This document shows, piece after piece, positions 1 to 8,395 of a stretch of 64,000 nt of DNA; position 1 is the stretch's first letter, and every line of letters starts with the position of its first letter. The notes under the pieces were generated by a model that worked only from the letters and a program-made list of their open reading frames with translations, did not search any database and had not been told where the DNA came from. The position numbers were made by a program, and so were the translations under genes. This stretch comes from [Pseudopropionibacterium] massiliense (GTDB taxonomy: Bacteria; Actinomycetota; Actinomycetes; Propionibacteriales; Propionibacteriaceae), in NCBI RefSeq assembly GCF_900607225.1, contig NZ_LR027842.1, positions 2,010,030 to 2,074,029 of the forward strand. Reading direction: 5' to 3'.

Positions 1-2
1 TG

Positions 3-143
3 GCCCTGGCCAACACATCCGAACTCGGCATCGAGAAGGTCGTCGTCGGCGGAAACGAGTGGAAGCAGGGGGAACGCACCTGGAAGGATGTCCAACCGGT
101 CTCCGGTGACTCCGTCACGGTGACCATCAAACTCAGGTCGTGA
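3..143 (+). CDS. C-terminal end of an unidentified protein
   Basis: An open frame enters from the left edge and gives 46 residues before a TGA stop. The visible part is rich in Val, Thr, Gly and charged residues (it includes EKVVVGGNEWKQ and ends VTVTIKLRS), which looks like a beta-strand-rich tail. No motif allows a family call. It is followed by the serpin gene on the same strand after about 60 bases, so the two may be co-transcribed. Only the end of the gene is present. Confidence 0.5.
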   Translation, partial: ALANTSELGIEKVVVGGNEWKQGERTWKDVQPVSGDSVTVTIKLRS

Positions 144-204
144 CCAGCGCAGGGCAGAGAATGGATCTGGATGTTCCATGTGTCCCAAGGCCCGGGAGGA
201 GATC

Positions 205-1440
205 ATGCTGCTGAACCGACGAACCCTGATTCTTGTCGGCCTGGCAGTCGCGGCGGTGAGCGGCTGTTCGGCCGAACCCGGGGTGGAGTTGCTGACTGGA
301 ACCGCGGCGCACGTGGCGCAGAATCTTGACAATCCCTTGGCCAAGGTCGTCGCTGCCGCCTCGCAACGGATCGGTTGGCGGCTGCTCGCGCAGGGCGACC
401 ACACGGAAAACCAGCTGGTGTCCCCCGCCTCGGTGTGCGCCGCCCTGGCCCTGGTCGGGCTCGGCGCCGCGGGAGACTCCGCGACCAGCCTGGACGAGCT
501 GTTCGGGATGAGCTCCGAGGACCGGGCGACCGGCATCGGTGCTCTGCGGGCCGGCCTGGCGGACTACGCCTCCCTGCCGGAGAGCGTCGATGCGAAGAAT
601 CCACCCGAGAAGCCGGTCATCAATCTGGCGTCGCGTCTCCTGATCTGCAGTGATGTCCAACCCAGGTCTGCTTTCCTGGACGCCATCCGGAAACACCTCG
701 ACGCATCGGTGGAGAAGGTGAAGAACCCCGACGCCCAGGCCAGTCTGGATGCCTGGGCCAAGAAGAACACCGCGGGGCTGATCGAGAACTCGGGGATCCA
801 GGTGGACCAGGCAACGGCGTTGGTGGTGCAGGACGCCCTGCTGTTCGCCTCCCGCTGGGAAACGCAGTTCAGATCCGACGACGCCCCGCTCGCCTTCACC
901 ACCGGGAGCGGGGAAACCGTGGAGCTCAAGGCCCTGTCGGACAGCTTCTCGGCGCGGGCGGCCTCCGGGCAGGGCTGGCAGGCAGTTCGGCTGCCTTACG
1001 ACGACAACCTCGCCATGGATGTCATTCTCCCGGAACGGGGAACCCACCCGCGGAGCTGGGATGCTCAGGTTTTGGAGGAGACGCACGAGAAACTGGGTCT
1101 GGCCGCCAAGGGCAACGTCGAGGTCACCATGCCCCCTGCCGACCTGGCCGTGAAACGCAACCTCAAGGAGGAATTTGTCCGGCTGGGGGTGGACCTCGAT
1201 CATCTCGACGGCATTTTCGACGGTGCGAGAGCGAACCAGGCCGTCCAGCAGGTGCGCCTCCAGGTGAATGCGAAGGGCACCGTCGGCGCCGCCCTGACGG
1301 AGGTCGGGATCCCAATGAGTGCCCCCGCGGACCCACCGACCACGCTCGTGGTGGATCGGCCCTATGTGATGCGGGTACTGGATGTCCGCACCGGTTGGCC
1401 GCTGTTCCTGGCCGTGGTGTCGAATCCCACGGCAAAATGA
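205..1440 (+). CDS. serpin family lipoprotein (serine protease inhibitor)
   Basis: A 411-residue serpin, close to the usual serpin length, preceded by a lipoprotein signal: MLLNRRTLILVGLAVAAVSGC puts the lipidated Cys at residue 21. An ATG at 178 would add nine residues, but GGAGGA at 195-200 fits the ATG at 205 and gives the cleaner signal peptide. Serpin hallmarks are an N-terminal LVSPASVCAALALV segment, DALLFASRWETQF in the core, a hinge-like KGTVGAALTEVG, a reactive loop with GIPMSAPADPP, and the C-terminal RPYVMRVLDV plus LFLAVVSNP. Serpins trap serine or cysteine proteases by loop insertion; the Gly/Ala-rich hinge suggests an inhibitory type. It is probably anchored on the outer face of the membrane, where it could neutralise host or self proteases. 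The target cannot be read from the sequence. Confidence 0.87.
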   Translation: MLLNRRTLILVGLAVAAVSGCSAEPGVELLTGTAAHVAQNLDNPLAKVVAAASQRIGWRLLAQGDHTENQLVSPASVCAALALVGLGAAGDSATSLDELFGMSSEDRATGIGALRAGLADYASLPESVDAKNPPEKPVINLASRLLICSDVQPRSAFLDAIRKHLDASVEKVKNPDAQASLDAWAKKNTAGLIENSGIQVDQATALVVQDALLFASRWETQFRSDDAPLAFTTGSGETVELKALSDSFSARAASGQGWQAVRLPYDDNLAMDVILPERGTHPRSWDAQVLEETHEKLGLAAKGNVEVTMPPADLAVKRNLKEEFVRLGVDLDHLDGIFDGARANQAVQQVRLQVNAKGTVGAALTEVGIPMSAPADPPTTLVVDRPYVMRVLDVRTGWPLFLAVVSNPTAK

Positions 1441-1467
1441 TCCGGCACCGGAAACGCATCGACCATC

Positions 1468-1492
1468 CGGTGGGCCGGATTCCGGCCCACCG
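1468..1492. terminator. hairpin between convergent serpin and dapC genes
   Basis: A perfect 11-bp stem, CGGTGGGCCGG then ATT then CCGGCCCACCG, lies in the 55-base gap between two converging genes. There is no long T tract on either side, so it is a likely bidirectional terminator of the GC-only type. Confidence 0.6.
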
Positions 1493-1495
1493 TGA

Positions 1496-2605
1496 TCAGT
1501 TGCTCTGAGGTTGCTCCCTCAACCGGGCGGCGGCGGAGGCGATCCGTTCGTCCGTGGCCGTGAGGGCGACGCGGACGTGGGAGCCACCGGAGGTTCCGTA
1601 GAAATCCCCCGGGGCGGCGAGGATCCCGCGTCGCGCGAGCCACGCGATGGTGTCCTGGCACGGTTCGCCGCGGGTGACCCACAGGTACAGCGACCCCTCG
1701 GAGTCGTCCACCCGGAAGCCCGCGGCCTCCAGGGCCGGACGGAGCACGGCCCTCCTGGCCAGGTAACGCCGCCGCTGCTGTTCCACGTGTTCCTGATCGG
1801 CCAGCACGGCTGCCAGCGCGGCCTGGATCGGGCCGGGAACCATCATGCCGAGATGCTTGCGGGCCTGCACCAGGTCCTGCACGATCGCCGGATCGCCCGC
1901 GACGAACCCTGCGCGGTATCCGGCGGCATTCGAGCGTTTCGAGACGGAGTGCACCGCGAGCAATCCGGAGAGGTCGCCGTCGTTGACGCCCGGGTCGAGG
2001 ACGCTCGTGGCCTCCCGTTCCCAGGCGAACTCTCCGTAGCACTCGTCGCTGGCCAACACGGCCCCTTCGCGGCGAGCCACTGCCACCCAGGCGCGCAGCT
2101 GCTCCGGGGCGAGGATGCGGCCCGAGGGGTTGGCGGGCGAGTTGATCCAGATCAACCCGGTTCCGGCCGGGATGGCCCCGGGATCGTCGCAGGCCACGGG
2201 CCTGGCGCCGGCCGCCCGGGCTCCGATCTCGTAGGTGGGGTAGGCGATCTCGGGATGAACCACGACGTCGCCACCCCCCAGGCCGAGAAAGGTGGGGAGC
2301 CACCCGACCAGTTCCTTCGTCCCGATCACGGGCAGCACGGACTCGTGCCGCAGGCCGCGCGCGTTCCACCGGCGTTCCAGATATCCGATGATGCCGTCAC
2401 GCAGCTCCGGGGTGCCCCACACCGTCGGGTACCCGTGGGCGTCCGACGCGGCAGCCAGGGCATCCACGGCGATTTTCGGTGTGGAATCCACCGGGGTTCC
2501 GACGGACAGGTCCACGATTCCGCCCGGATGTTCCCCTGCGATCCGCCGGGCCTCCGCCAGCGAGTCCCAGGGAAAATCGGGCAACTGCTTTGCCAGAGAC
2601 ATCAT
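1496..2605 (-). CDS. dapC: succinyldiaminopimelate transaminase
   Basis: A 369-residue PLP-dependent fold-type I aminotransferase. Visible elements are GYPTVWGTPELRD near residue 60, NSPANPSGR at about 155-163, the D187/Y190 pair that contacts the cofactor, and SVSKRSNAAGYRAGF with K223 as the Schiff-base lysine. The pattern and the partnership with fdxA match actinobacterial DapC, which transfers an amino group from glutamate in the succinylase branch of lysine and diaminopimelate synthesis, feeding cell-wall cross-links. The start overlaps the fdxA stop (ATGA), so the two genes are translationally coupled; a second ATG directly follows the first. A general aminotransferase of other specificity cannot be excluded by motif alone. 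Confidence 0.85.
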   Translation of the reverse strand: MMSLAKQLPDFPWDSLAEARRIAGEHPGGIVDLSVGTPVDSTPKIAVDALAAASDAHGYPTVWGTPELRDGIIGYLERRWNARGLRHESVLPVIGTKELVGWLPTFLGLGGGDVVVHPEIAYPTYEIGARAAGARPVACDDPGAIPAGTGLIWINSPANPSGRILAPEQLRAWVAVARREGAVLASDECYGEFAWEREATSVLDPGVNDGDLSGLLAVHSVSKRSNAAGYRAGFVAGDPAIVQDLVQARKHLGMMVPGPIQAALAAVLADQEHVEQQRRRYLARRAVLRPALEAAGFRVDDSEGSLYLWVTRGEPCQDTIAWLARRGILAAPGDFYGTSGGSHVRVALTATDERIASAAARLREQPQSN

Positions 2606-2922
2606 TCGCCCTGCGGGGGAAGCTGCTCGACCGCCGGGTGGTCGTGGTCGACGGGACCGAGGCGGGCGGCACCGCCGGGTGAACCGAGGGTGTCGAAGAA
2701 CTGGGCGTTGATGTCGAGGTATTCCTCCTGGTCCTCAGGCAGGTCGTCCTCGTAGTAGATGGCCTCCACCGGACACACGGGCTCACAGGCCCCGCAGTCC
2801 ACACACTCCTCGGGATGGATGTAGAGCATCCGGTTACCCTCGTAGATGCAGTCGACGGGGCATTCCTCCACACAGGCCCTGTCTTTCACATCGACGCACG
2901 GCAGGGCAATGATGTAGGTCAC
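2602..2922 (-). CDS. fdxA: seven-iron ferredoxin
   Basis: A 106-residue ferredoxin starting at a GTG with AAGGAG just upstream (a further upstream frame of nine codons lacks an RBS). Cysteines at 9, 17, 21, 25, 40, 43, 46 and 50 with CPVDC and CVDCGACEPVCP follow the FdxA pattern for one [3Fe-4S] and one [4Fe-4S] cluster. The protein has the usual acidic C-terminal extension. It is a soluble low-potential electron carrier. It lies directly upstream of dapC, with overlapping stop and start, an arrangement seen widely in actinobacteria. Confidence 0.92.
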   Translation of the reverse strand: MTYIIALPCVDVKDRACVEECPVDCIYEGNRMLYIHPEECVDCGACEPVCPVEAIYYEDDLPEDQEEYLDINAQFFDTLGSPGGAARLGPVDHDHPAVEQLPPQGE

Positions 2923-2993
2923 TTCACTCCTTCTGGTTCTTCCGCGCAAAGCTTAGCGCGCAGCACCGGAATCAGTCGTCGCCGCTCACAGCC

Positions 2994-4730
2994 TCAGGAG
3001 CCGCAGGTGACCTTGTCCCCCGCGGCATAGGTCCACGAGTAATCCTCGGTTTTGGCCATCTCCCCGTTCTTGTAGAACACCCGTTTCCATGTGGCCGTGA
3101 AGCCCTGAATAGGGGCCTGGGGCTCGCATCCCGGGGTGTTCACGACACGTTCCCCGCCCGAGTAGTAGTTGGACTTCACCGGCTCCGTCGACTCCACCTT
3201 GTCCCATGTCGGGCGGGACCAGATCCGGAAGGTGAGGCTTCCCTTGCCGCCCGGTGTGGAGGGGGTGTTCACGCCCTGTATGTAGGCCGGATAGTCGGTG
3301 TTGTTCCTGAACTTCATGTCGAAGCTGCCGTAGTAGATGGTGGCCTCGCGGCCTGCCGGGTAGCGGTCGAAGTAGAGCGTGTGGGGCCGGTGTTCGACGT
3401 CCTCGTAGCCCGCGAAGAAGCCGGCGTTGTACATGGTGGTTGCTGCCTGTGAAATACCGCCGCCGGATTCCTTGACCAGCAGGCCGCCATTGATGACGTA
3501 ACCGTCTGTGAAACCATTGGCCGGGGTGCGGGGCCCCAAGGTGTCGTTGAGGCTGAATGTCTCACCGGGAAGGAGGACCTTGCCGTTGATGAGTTCGGCT
3601 GCACGCCCCAAATTCGTGTTCCGGTAGTCGGCGTGCGGGTAGTAGGTGGTGAATTCTCCGATCACCTGGGTGGGTTTGAGGGCTTCTGCCTGCTCGGTGG
3701 AGAACTCGGCGGACCCTTCGAGGACCTCGACGGTGGTGGTCCGGGCATCACCGCTCTGGGCGGCCGCCTGGGTGACGCCCTCCGCCAGGCCTTTCATGTC
3801 GAGCTGCTGGCCGCCCTCGGCGGGCACCACCTCGACGGTGTCCCCGTTGAGGGTGTAACCGGCATTCTTTCCTGCTACCAGGCCGAGATCGGCACGGGCC
3901 TCGGCGGTCACCTTGAGGAGCTGCTCCGGGTTGAGGTGTGGAACCAGTTTGCCGTCCTCGGCCACGAAGGTGGTGACCGCAGCGATCTGCTCCGGGCTCA
4001 CCTGGAAACTCTTGTCACGGGCCTTGACCGTGACGGGCCCGGACAACGCCGGGGTCGCGAAGTTTGCAACCGCCTCGTCCACCATGGCCGATGTGACTGC
4101 CGGTGCCTGCGCCCTCGTGGTGGGCGCGACCTCGCGGACCCCCGACTTCATGGCCTCGGCCACCGTCGCACTGGTGGCCTCGACGTCCAGGACCGTCGAA
4201 TCGGTCGACTCGGTGCGACTGATGGCGCCGTCCACGAAGGCGAGGGTGGCGTCGGTCCCCTCGACCGTGAAGACCGGGGCGTGGGTGGTCAGCGTCTCCT
4301 TGAGTTTCTCGGAGTCGACGTTCTTCGGCAGCTCCGTCGGGCCGCCGCCGAGAAGGGTCTTGAACACGTCAACCGGATTCAGGCTCGCTCCTCCGGCCGC
4401 TTTCACTGCGCCCGCGTAGTCGACGCTCAAGCCGCTGTCCAAGGGCACGAGTTCGGCGGAGTGTCCCTTGCCGTCGGTCACGGTCATCGTCGCCTCGTAC
4501 CGGACCCCCAACTCGGTGCGCAGGCGCTGCTCGGCCTCGGCGGGGTGCAGCCCTCCGATGCTCACTCCTTCAACCGTGGTGTTGGTCGGCACCTTGTCAC
4601 CAGCCATGAAATAGGCTGCCGCGTAGGCACCGCCCAACAGCACGACGAGTCCGATGCCACTGCCTATCAACCACTTCCTGCGCCGCGATGGGGGTTTCTT
4701 GCTGGTCAACTCCGGTCCTTCTCTTGTCAC
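2994..4730 (-). CDS. membrane-anchored VanW-domain protein
   Basis: A 578-residue protein with a basic, cytoplasmic N-terminus (SKKPPSRRRKW), one membrane helix at about residues 20-42 and a large external part. Repeated modules after the helix (EGVSIGGLHPAEAEQRL and two later similar stretches) look like peptidoglycan-binding type 4 domains. Residues from about 355 hold the VanW domain, with FTTYYPHADYRNTNLGRAA, LPGETFSLNDTLGPRT and GGGISQAATTMYNAG. VanW proteins occur in some vancomycin-resistance clusters, but most are chromosomal envelope proteins of unknown activity; no van genes are present here. The start is a GTG with no strong RBS. The divergent MFS gene begins 78 bases away. Confidence 0.85.
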   Translation of the reverse strand: MTREGPELTSKKPPSRRRKWLIGSGIGLVVLLGGAYAAAYFMAGDKVPTNTTVEGVSIGGLHPAEAEQRLRTELGVRYEATMTVTDGKGHSAELVPLDSGLSVDYAGAVKAAGGASLNPVDVFKTLLGGGPTELPKNVDSEKLKETLTTHAPVFTVEGTDATLAFVDGAISRTESTDSTVLDVEATSATVAEAMKSGVREVAPTTRAQAPAVTSAMVDEAVANFATPALSGPVTVKARDKSFQVSPEQIAAVTTFVAEDGKLVPHLNPEQLLKVTAEARADLGLVAGKNAGYTLNGDTVEVVPAEGGQQLDMKGLAEGVTQAAAQSGDARTTTVEVLEGSAEFSTEQAEALKPTQVIGEFTTYYPHADYRNTNLGRAAELINGKVLLPGETFSLNDTLGPRTPANGFTDGYVINGGLLVKESGGGISQAATTMYNAGFFAGYEDVEHRPHTLYFDRYPAGREATIYYGSFDMKFRNNTDYPAYIQGVNTPSTPGGKGSLTFRIWSRPTWDKVESTEPVKSNYYSGGERVVNTPGCEPQAPIQGFTATWKRVFYKNGEMAKTEDYSWTYAAGDKVTCGS

Positions 4731-4808
4731 TGCTCACGGGGAATGAGCCCGCCCCATGGTACGCGAGTAGGCTGTCACGTTGGCCGGGGGCAGCAGGAAG
4801 GAGACGAC

Positions 4809-6029
4809 GTGGGAATCACGACACGGCTGAGAAATACCGGGTTGCCCCGTACCGCGTGGGTGCTGGCATCCACGACTTTCCTGGTCGCCGTCGGTTTCGG
4901 GGTAGTGATCCCGGTGCTGAGCCCCTTCGCACGCACCTTCGGAGCCGACAACTTCCAGCTCGGACTGGTGGTCTCCATGTTCGCCCTGATGCGGCTCATC
5001 AGCAGCCCGTTCGTCACCCGGATCGGGCAACTGGCCGGGGAACGCAACGCGATCACCCTGGGAATGGTCATCGTCGCCACCACGACCTTCGGGGTCGCGC
5101 TGTCGCCCAATCTGTCGTGGATGATCACGGTGAGGGCACTCGGTGGTATCGGTTCCGCGATGTTCACCATCGCGGCCATGAACCTACTGATCTCCACCAC
5201 CCCCCAGCACCTGAGGGGGCGCGCCTCCGGCCTGAACCAGGGAGGTTTCCTGCTCGGCAACATGGCTGGCCCGGCGATCGGGGGTCTACTGGGTTCGATT
5301 TCCCTGCACGCGCCCTTCTACTTCTACTCGGGAATGCTGCTGGTGGCCGGGTTGTTCGCTCTCCTGCTGCTCCCGGCCAGATGTGATCCCTTACCGACCG
5401 CGGCGAAGGAGACACGAACGCTCCGGGAGGTCTCGAGAGACATCCGCTACCGGGCCGCCTGTCTTCTCGGGTTCGCCCAGGGTTGGCAGTCGATCGGGGT
5501 CCGCTCCGCGCTGATCCCGGTGATCATCACCGAGACGTACGTCCTGGAAACCGGCTGGACCGGGATGGCCTTCGCAATCGCTGCGGCGTTCCAGGCCGCG
5601 GCACTGACCCCGGCCGGGCTGGCAACCGACCGGATCGGACGCAAACCGGTCATGGTGACGAGCGGATTGGTGTGTGGCCTGTCGGCCATCGCCATGCCCT
5701 TCGCCCCCGGGATCTGGGTGCTCGTTCCGTTGCTGTGCATCTACGGGATCGGCGCGGCCATGCAGGGCACCGCTCCGGCCGCCGCAGTTGGGGACGCCTC
5801 GGGCGGGCGAGGTGGCACATCGGTCGCGGTCTATTCCATGATCGTCGATCTGGGGGCGATCATCGGCCCCGTTGCCGTCGGCTGGCTGGTGGATGTCACC
5901 AACTACCAGGTGGGTTTCGCCGTCGGTGGTGCGCTCCTGCTGATGGGGAGTTTCACCGCATCCCTGATCCCGCGGAAACTGGACCGGTCATTCCTGACCC
6001 CCCCATCCTCCGCAAACGACGACACCTGA
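4809..6029 (+). CDS. MFS transporter, drug-exporter type
   Basis: A 406-residue major facilitator with about twelve hydrophobic segments. The start is the GTG at 4809, preceded by AGGAAGGAG at good spacing; the longer frame upstream runs through the divergent vanW-type gene and is not coding. The loop after the second helix reads SSPFVTRIGQLAGERNAI and the matching loop in the C-terminal half reads LATDRIGRKPVM, the usual MFS motif A. The sequence resembles single-component multidrug or sugar-efflux permeases of the DHA1 type. The substrate cannot be told. It stands alone on the plus strand, facing a pentapeptide-repeat gene that ends four bases past its stop. Confidence 0.8.
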   Translation: MGITTRLRNTGLPRTAWVLASTTFLVAVGFGVVIPVLSPFARTFGADNFQLGLVVSMFALMRLISSPFVTRIGQLAGERNAITLGMVIVATTTFGVALSPNLSWMITVRALGGIGSAMFTIAAMNLLISTTPQHLRGRASGLNQGGFLLGNMAGPAIGGLLGSISLHAPFYFYSGMLLVAGLFALLLLPARCDPLPTAAKETRTLREVSRDIRYRAACLLGFAQGWQSIGVRSALIPVIITETYVLETGWTGMAFAIAAAFQAAALTPAGLATDRIGRKPVMVTSGLVCGLSAIAMPFAPGIWVLVPLLCIYGIGAAMQGTAPAAAVGDASGGRGGTSVAVYSMIVDLGAIIGPVAVGWLVDVTNYQVGFAVGGALLLMGSFTASLIPRKLDRSFLTPPSSANDDT

Positions 6030-6033
6030 GACA

Positions 6034-6645
6034 TCAGTCCTCGAACTCGATCCCCAGCGCCTTCAGGAGGGGCCAGGAATCGGACGGGCTCAGCCTCAGC
6101 CCCGTCGTCCGGTTCTCCCTGGGGTCGAACGCGTAGTTGAAGGATCCGACGAGGCTGGCCCCGTCGAGATCGGTTCGGTGGAATCTGGTCCCTCGCAGGT
6201 CGCAGCCGTTCATCCTGGCCTTGGTGAGTCGCACCTCGGAGAAATCCGCCTCGCGGATCGAGCAGTCGATGAATTGGGAACGCGCCAGGTTCACCCCCAC
6301 GAACCAGCAAAAGTCCATACCGCAGCGCAGGAACTCCATCGGACCGGCGAACTGGTTGACGTGCGAGAGCGCCCAGTTGGTCCCGGAGAGTTTCGTGCCG
6401 GTGAATCTGCACTCCCCCAGGCTGGCGTCCGTCAGATCCGTGCCGGAAAGATTGCAGTCCTCGAAGCGACACCCGGTGAAGGACGCACCCACCAGGACAG
6501 CTCTTTCCAGGTTCGCACCCTTGAAAACGCAGCCCTCGAACTCGAAATCCCGCAGCCCCGCCCCGGGCAGGTTTCCCTCGATCGCGGCGCCGATCACCGA
6601 TCCCGGAGGGGTGCCCACCAGTTCCGCCAGGGACAGCGCGGGCAC
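6034..6645 (-). CDS. pentapeptide-repeat protein
   Basis: A 203-residue protein made almost wholly of A(D/N)LXX-type five-residue repeats, for example GANLERAVLVGASFTGCRFEDCNL and its continuation to about residue 175. Such repeats fold as a square right-handed beta helix. The size and repeat coverage match the Qnr/McbG/MfpA type, some of which mimic DNA and protect gyrase, although most members have no known role. The gene starts five bases after the end of the SppA-type gene on the same strand and is probably in its transcript. Confidence 0.85.
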   Translation of the reverse strand: MPALSLAELVGTPPGSVIGAAIEGNLPGAGLRDFEFEGCVFKGANLERAVLVGASFTGCRFEDCNLSGTDLTDASLGECRFTGTKLSGTNWALSHVNQFAGPMEFLRCGMDFCWFVGVNLARSQFIDCSIREADFSEVRLTKARMNGCDLRGTRFHRTDLDGASLVGSFNYAFDPRENRTTGLRLSPSDSWPLLKALGIEFED

Positions 6646-6649
6646 CGGG

Positions 6650-8335
6650 TCAGCGCACCTCGATGCAGAAGGGCAGGCTCAAAACGCCACGGATCGGGAG
6701 CCCGACCAGTTCGGCGGCCCGCGTCAACAGGTCGTCGGCCGTCGGGAGGCCGATCCGGGTGGATTCGGCACGGTGTTCGCTGGAGCGCGCGGGAATGATC
6801 CTCTCCAGCACGGTGCCGACCCCGATCCTGGCCGGTGTGGCCTCCTCGGGGTCGATGTCCGCCAGCGCACAGGCACGCCGCCAGGCCAGGCGCCAGTCCC
6901 CGACGTGATCCACCAGGCCGCGTTCGCAGGCATCGGCGCCGCTCCACACCCTGCCGCGAGCCAGTGATTCCAGGTGCTCGTGATCCATGGCGCGGTCCTG
7001 TGCGGCCAAGGTGGTGAACTGCTGGTAGATGCGGTCGAGTTCCGCGTTCAGGCGATCCCAGTCCTCGGGGGAGAACTCCGTGGCCGAGCTGAGTAGACCC
7101 GCCGCCGCCCCGATCCGGATCGATTCCCGTTTCAGTCCCATTTTCTCGTACAGTCCCCGGGTGACGAACTTGCCGGCCAGAACACCGATGGAACCGGTCA
7201 GCGTTGTCGCGTGGGCGACGATCTCGTTGCAGGGCATCGAGACGTAGTAGCCGCCCGAGGCGGCCAGGGCGCCCATCCGGGCCACCACGGGACGGCCGGA
7301 TTCCCGGAGCCGCACGATGCTCCGGCGGATGAAATCGGAGGCGACGGCTGACCCGCCGGGGCTGTCAACATCGAAAAGCACCGCTTTGATCTGATCGTCG
7401 CGCAGGGCGGCGCGAAGGTGTTCGTCCACCACATCGGCACCGGCGCTGGGGCCGGTGAGGGTTCCGGGACGTCCCCGGCCGGTCTCGATCGGGCCGCGCA
7501 GGGTCACGACCGCAACCTTCGGCCGGTCCCTCCGGAGCGCCACTGCGAGGTTGGGACGCGCCTGGTAGCGGGATGCGTAGAGCAGGTCCTCGGGTTTCGC
7601 GGTCCATTCGGCGAGTGCCTTGGCGTAGGCCTCGTCGCGATAGCCGATCTCGTCGATGAGACCCAGCTCCTTGGCGCGTTCCGGCACCACCGGGGAGTCG
7701 TTGACGGCCTCCCACACGGTTTCCAGCGCAACCCCCCGGCGCCTGGCGACGACCGCCACTGCGTCGTCCACGGCGGACTGGCCCAGACGATGGGTCATCT
7801 CCCGGTTGGCCTCGCTGATGTCTGACGCCGCGAACTGGTCCGCCGCGGTCTTGTACTCGTAACGTTGCCCGAACTGCGGAGTGACCCCGACTTTCTCCAG
7901 CAACCCGCGGAAAAGGGTGATGCTGACCTCGACACCGCCGATACCGAGCGCGCCGGTGGGCTGGAGCCAGACGGTGTGGCACGCCGTGGCCAGCTTGTAG
8001 GCGGCCAAGGAGTTGCCGAGTTCCCCGAACGACTCGGCCCATGCCATGGTCGGCCTTCTCGTCGCGAAGTCCTCGATCATGTGGGCGATCTCGTCCATCA
8101 CCGTCATCGGTTGGCCGCAGTCCACGGCATGGACGATCAGCCCGGCGACACGTTCGTCCTTGGCCGCTTCCTCGAGGTGGTCGCGAAGATCACTGACGGC
8201 AGTCGCACCCACCACCTGGAGCATCTGCAAGGGGTTCCGCGGGAAGGTTTCCAGTACCCCCCGCGCCAGGTCGAGCTCGAGCACGATGCGTCGAGTGGGG
8301 CGGGGCAGCTTGTCGAGGAGGGACTTGAGCACCAT
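6650..8335 (-). CDS. sppA: SppA-type (67K) signal peptide peptidase / S49 protease
   Basis: A 561-residue S49 peptidase with the duplicated layout of the long SppA class. The general-base lysine is K162 in YEYKTAADQF, and the nucleophile is S360 in LAASGGYYVS; the spacing matches the Ser-Lys dyad of E. coli SppA. The family degrades cleaved signal peptides or membrane-associated peptides. Unlike E. coli SppA, the N-terminus shows no signal anchor (MVLKSLLDKLPRPTRR), so the protein may be cytoplasmic or peripheral, as in archaeal and some actinobacterial forms. A TAGGCT hexamer six bases before the ATG suggests a leaderless message. It probably leads a two-gene unit with the pentapeptide gene. 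Confidence 0.87.
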   Translation of the reverse strand: MVLKSLLDKLPRPTRRIVLELDLARGVLETFPRNPLQMLQVVGATAVSDLRDHLEEAAKDERVAGLIVHAVDCGQPMTVMDEIAHMIEDFATRRPTMAWAESFGELGNSLAAYKLATACHTVWLQPTGALGIGGVEVSITLFRGLLEKVGVTPQFGQRYEYKTAADQFAASDISEANREMTHRLGQSAVDDAVAVVARRRGVALETVWEAVNDSPVVPERAKELGLIDEIGYRDEAYAKALAEWTAKPEDLLYASRYQARPNLAVALRRDRPKVAVVTLRGPIETGRGRPGTLTGPSAGADVVDEHLRAALRDDQIKAVLFDVDSPGGSAVASDFIRRSIVRLRESGRPVVARMGALAASGGYYVSMPCNEIVAHATTLTGSIGVLAGKFVTRGLYEKMGLKRESIRIGAAAGLLSSATEFSPEDWDRLNAELDRIYQQFTTLAAQDRAMDHEHLESLARGRVWSGADACERGLVDHVGDWRLAWRRACALADIDPEEATPARIGVGTVLERIIPARSSEHRAESTRIGLPTADDLLTRAAELVGLPIRGVLSLPFCIEVR

Positions 8336-8341
8336 GCGACA

Positions 8342-8347
8342 AGCCTA
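8342..8347 (-). promoter_or_regulatory. -10 element, leaderless start of sppA-type gene
   Basis: TAGGCT ends six bases before the ATG and no Shine-Dalgarno sequence is present; transcription would begin at or next to the start codon. Confidence 0.5.
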
Positions 8348-8395
8348 CCGACAGCCGCCAACACCCCACTCGGGAAACATGTCAGGGCAGAGTTC

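Noticed and set aside
2994-4730. Vancomycin resistance cluster
   Set aside because: Only a VanW-domain protein is present; vanHAX and vanRS genes are absent and such single VanW genes are common in Gram-positive chromosomes.
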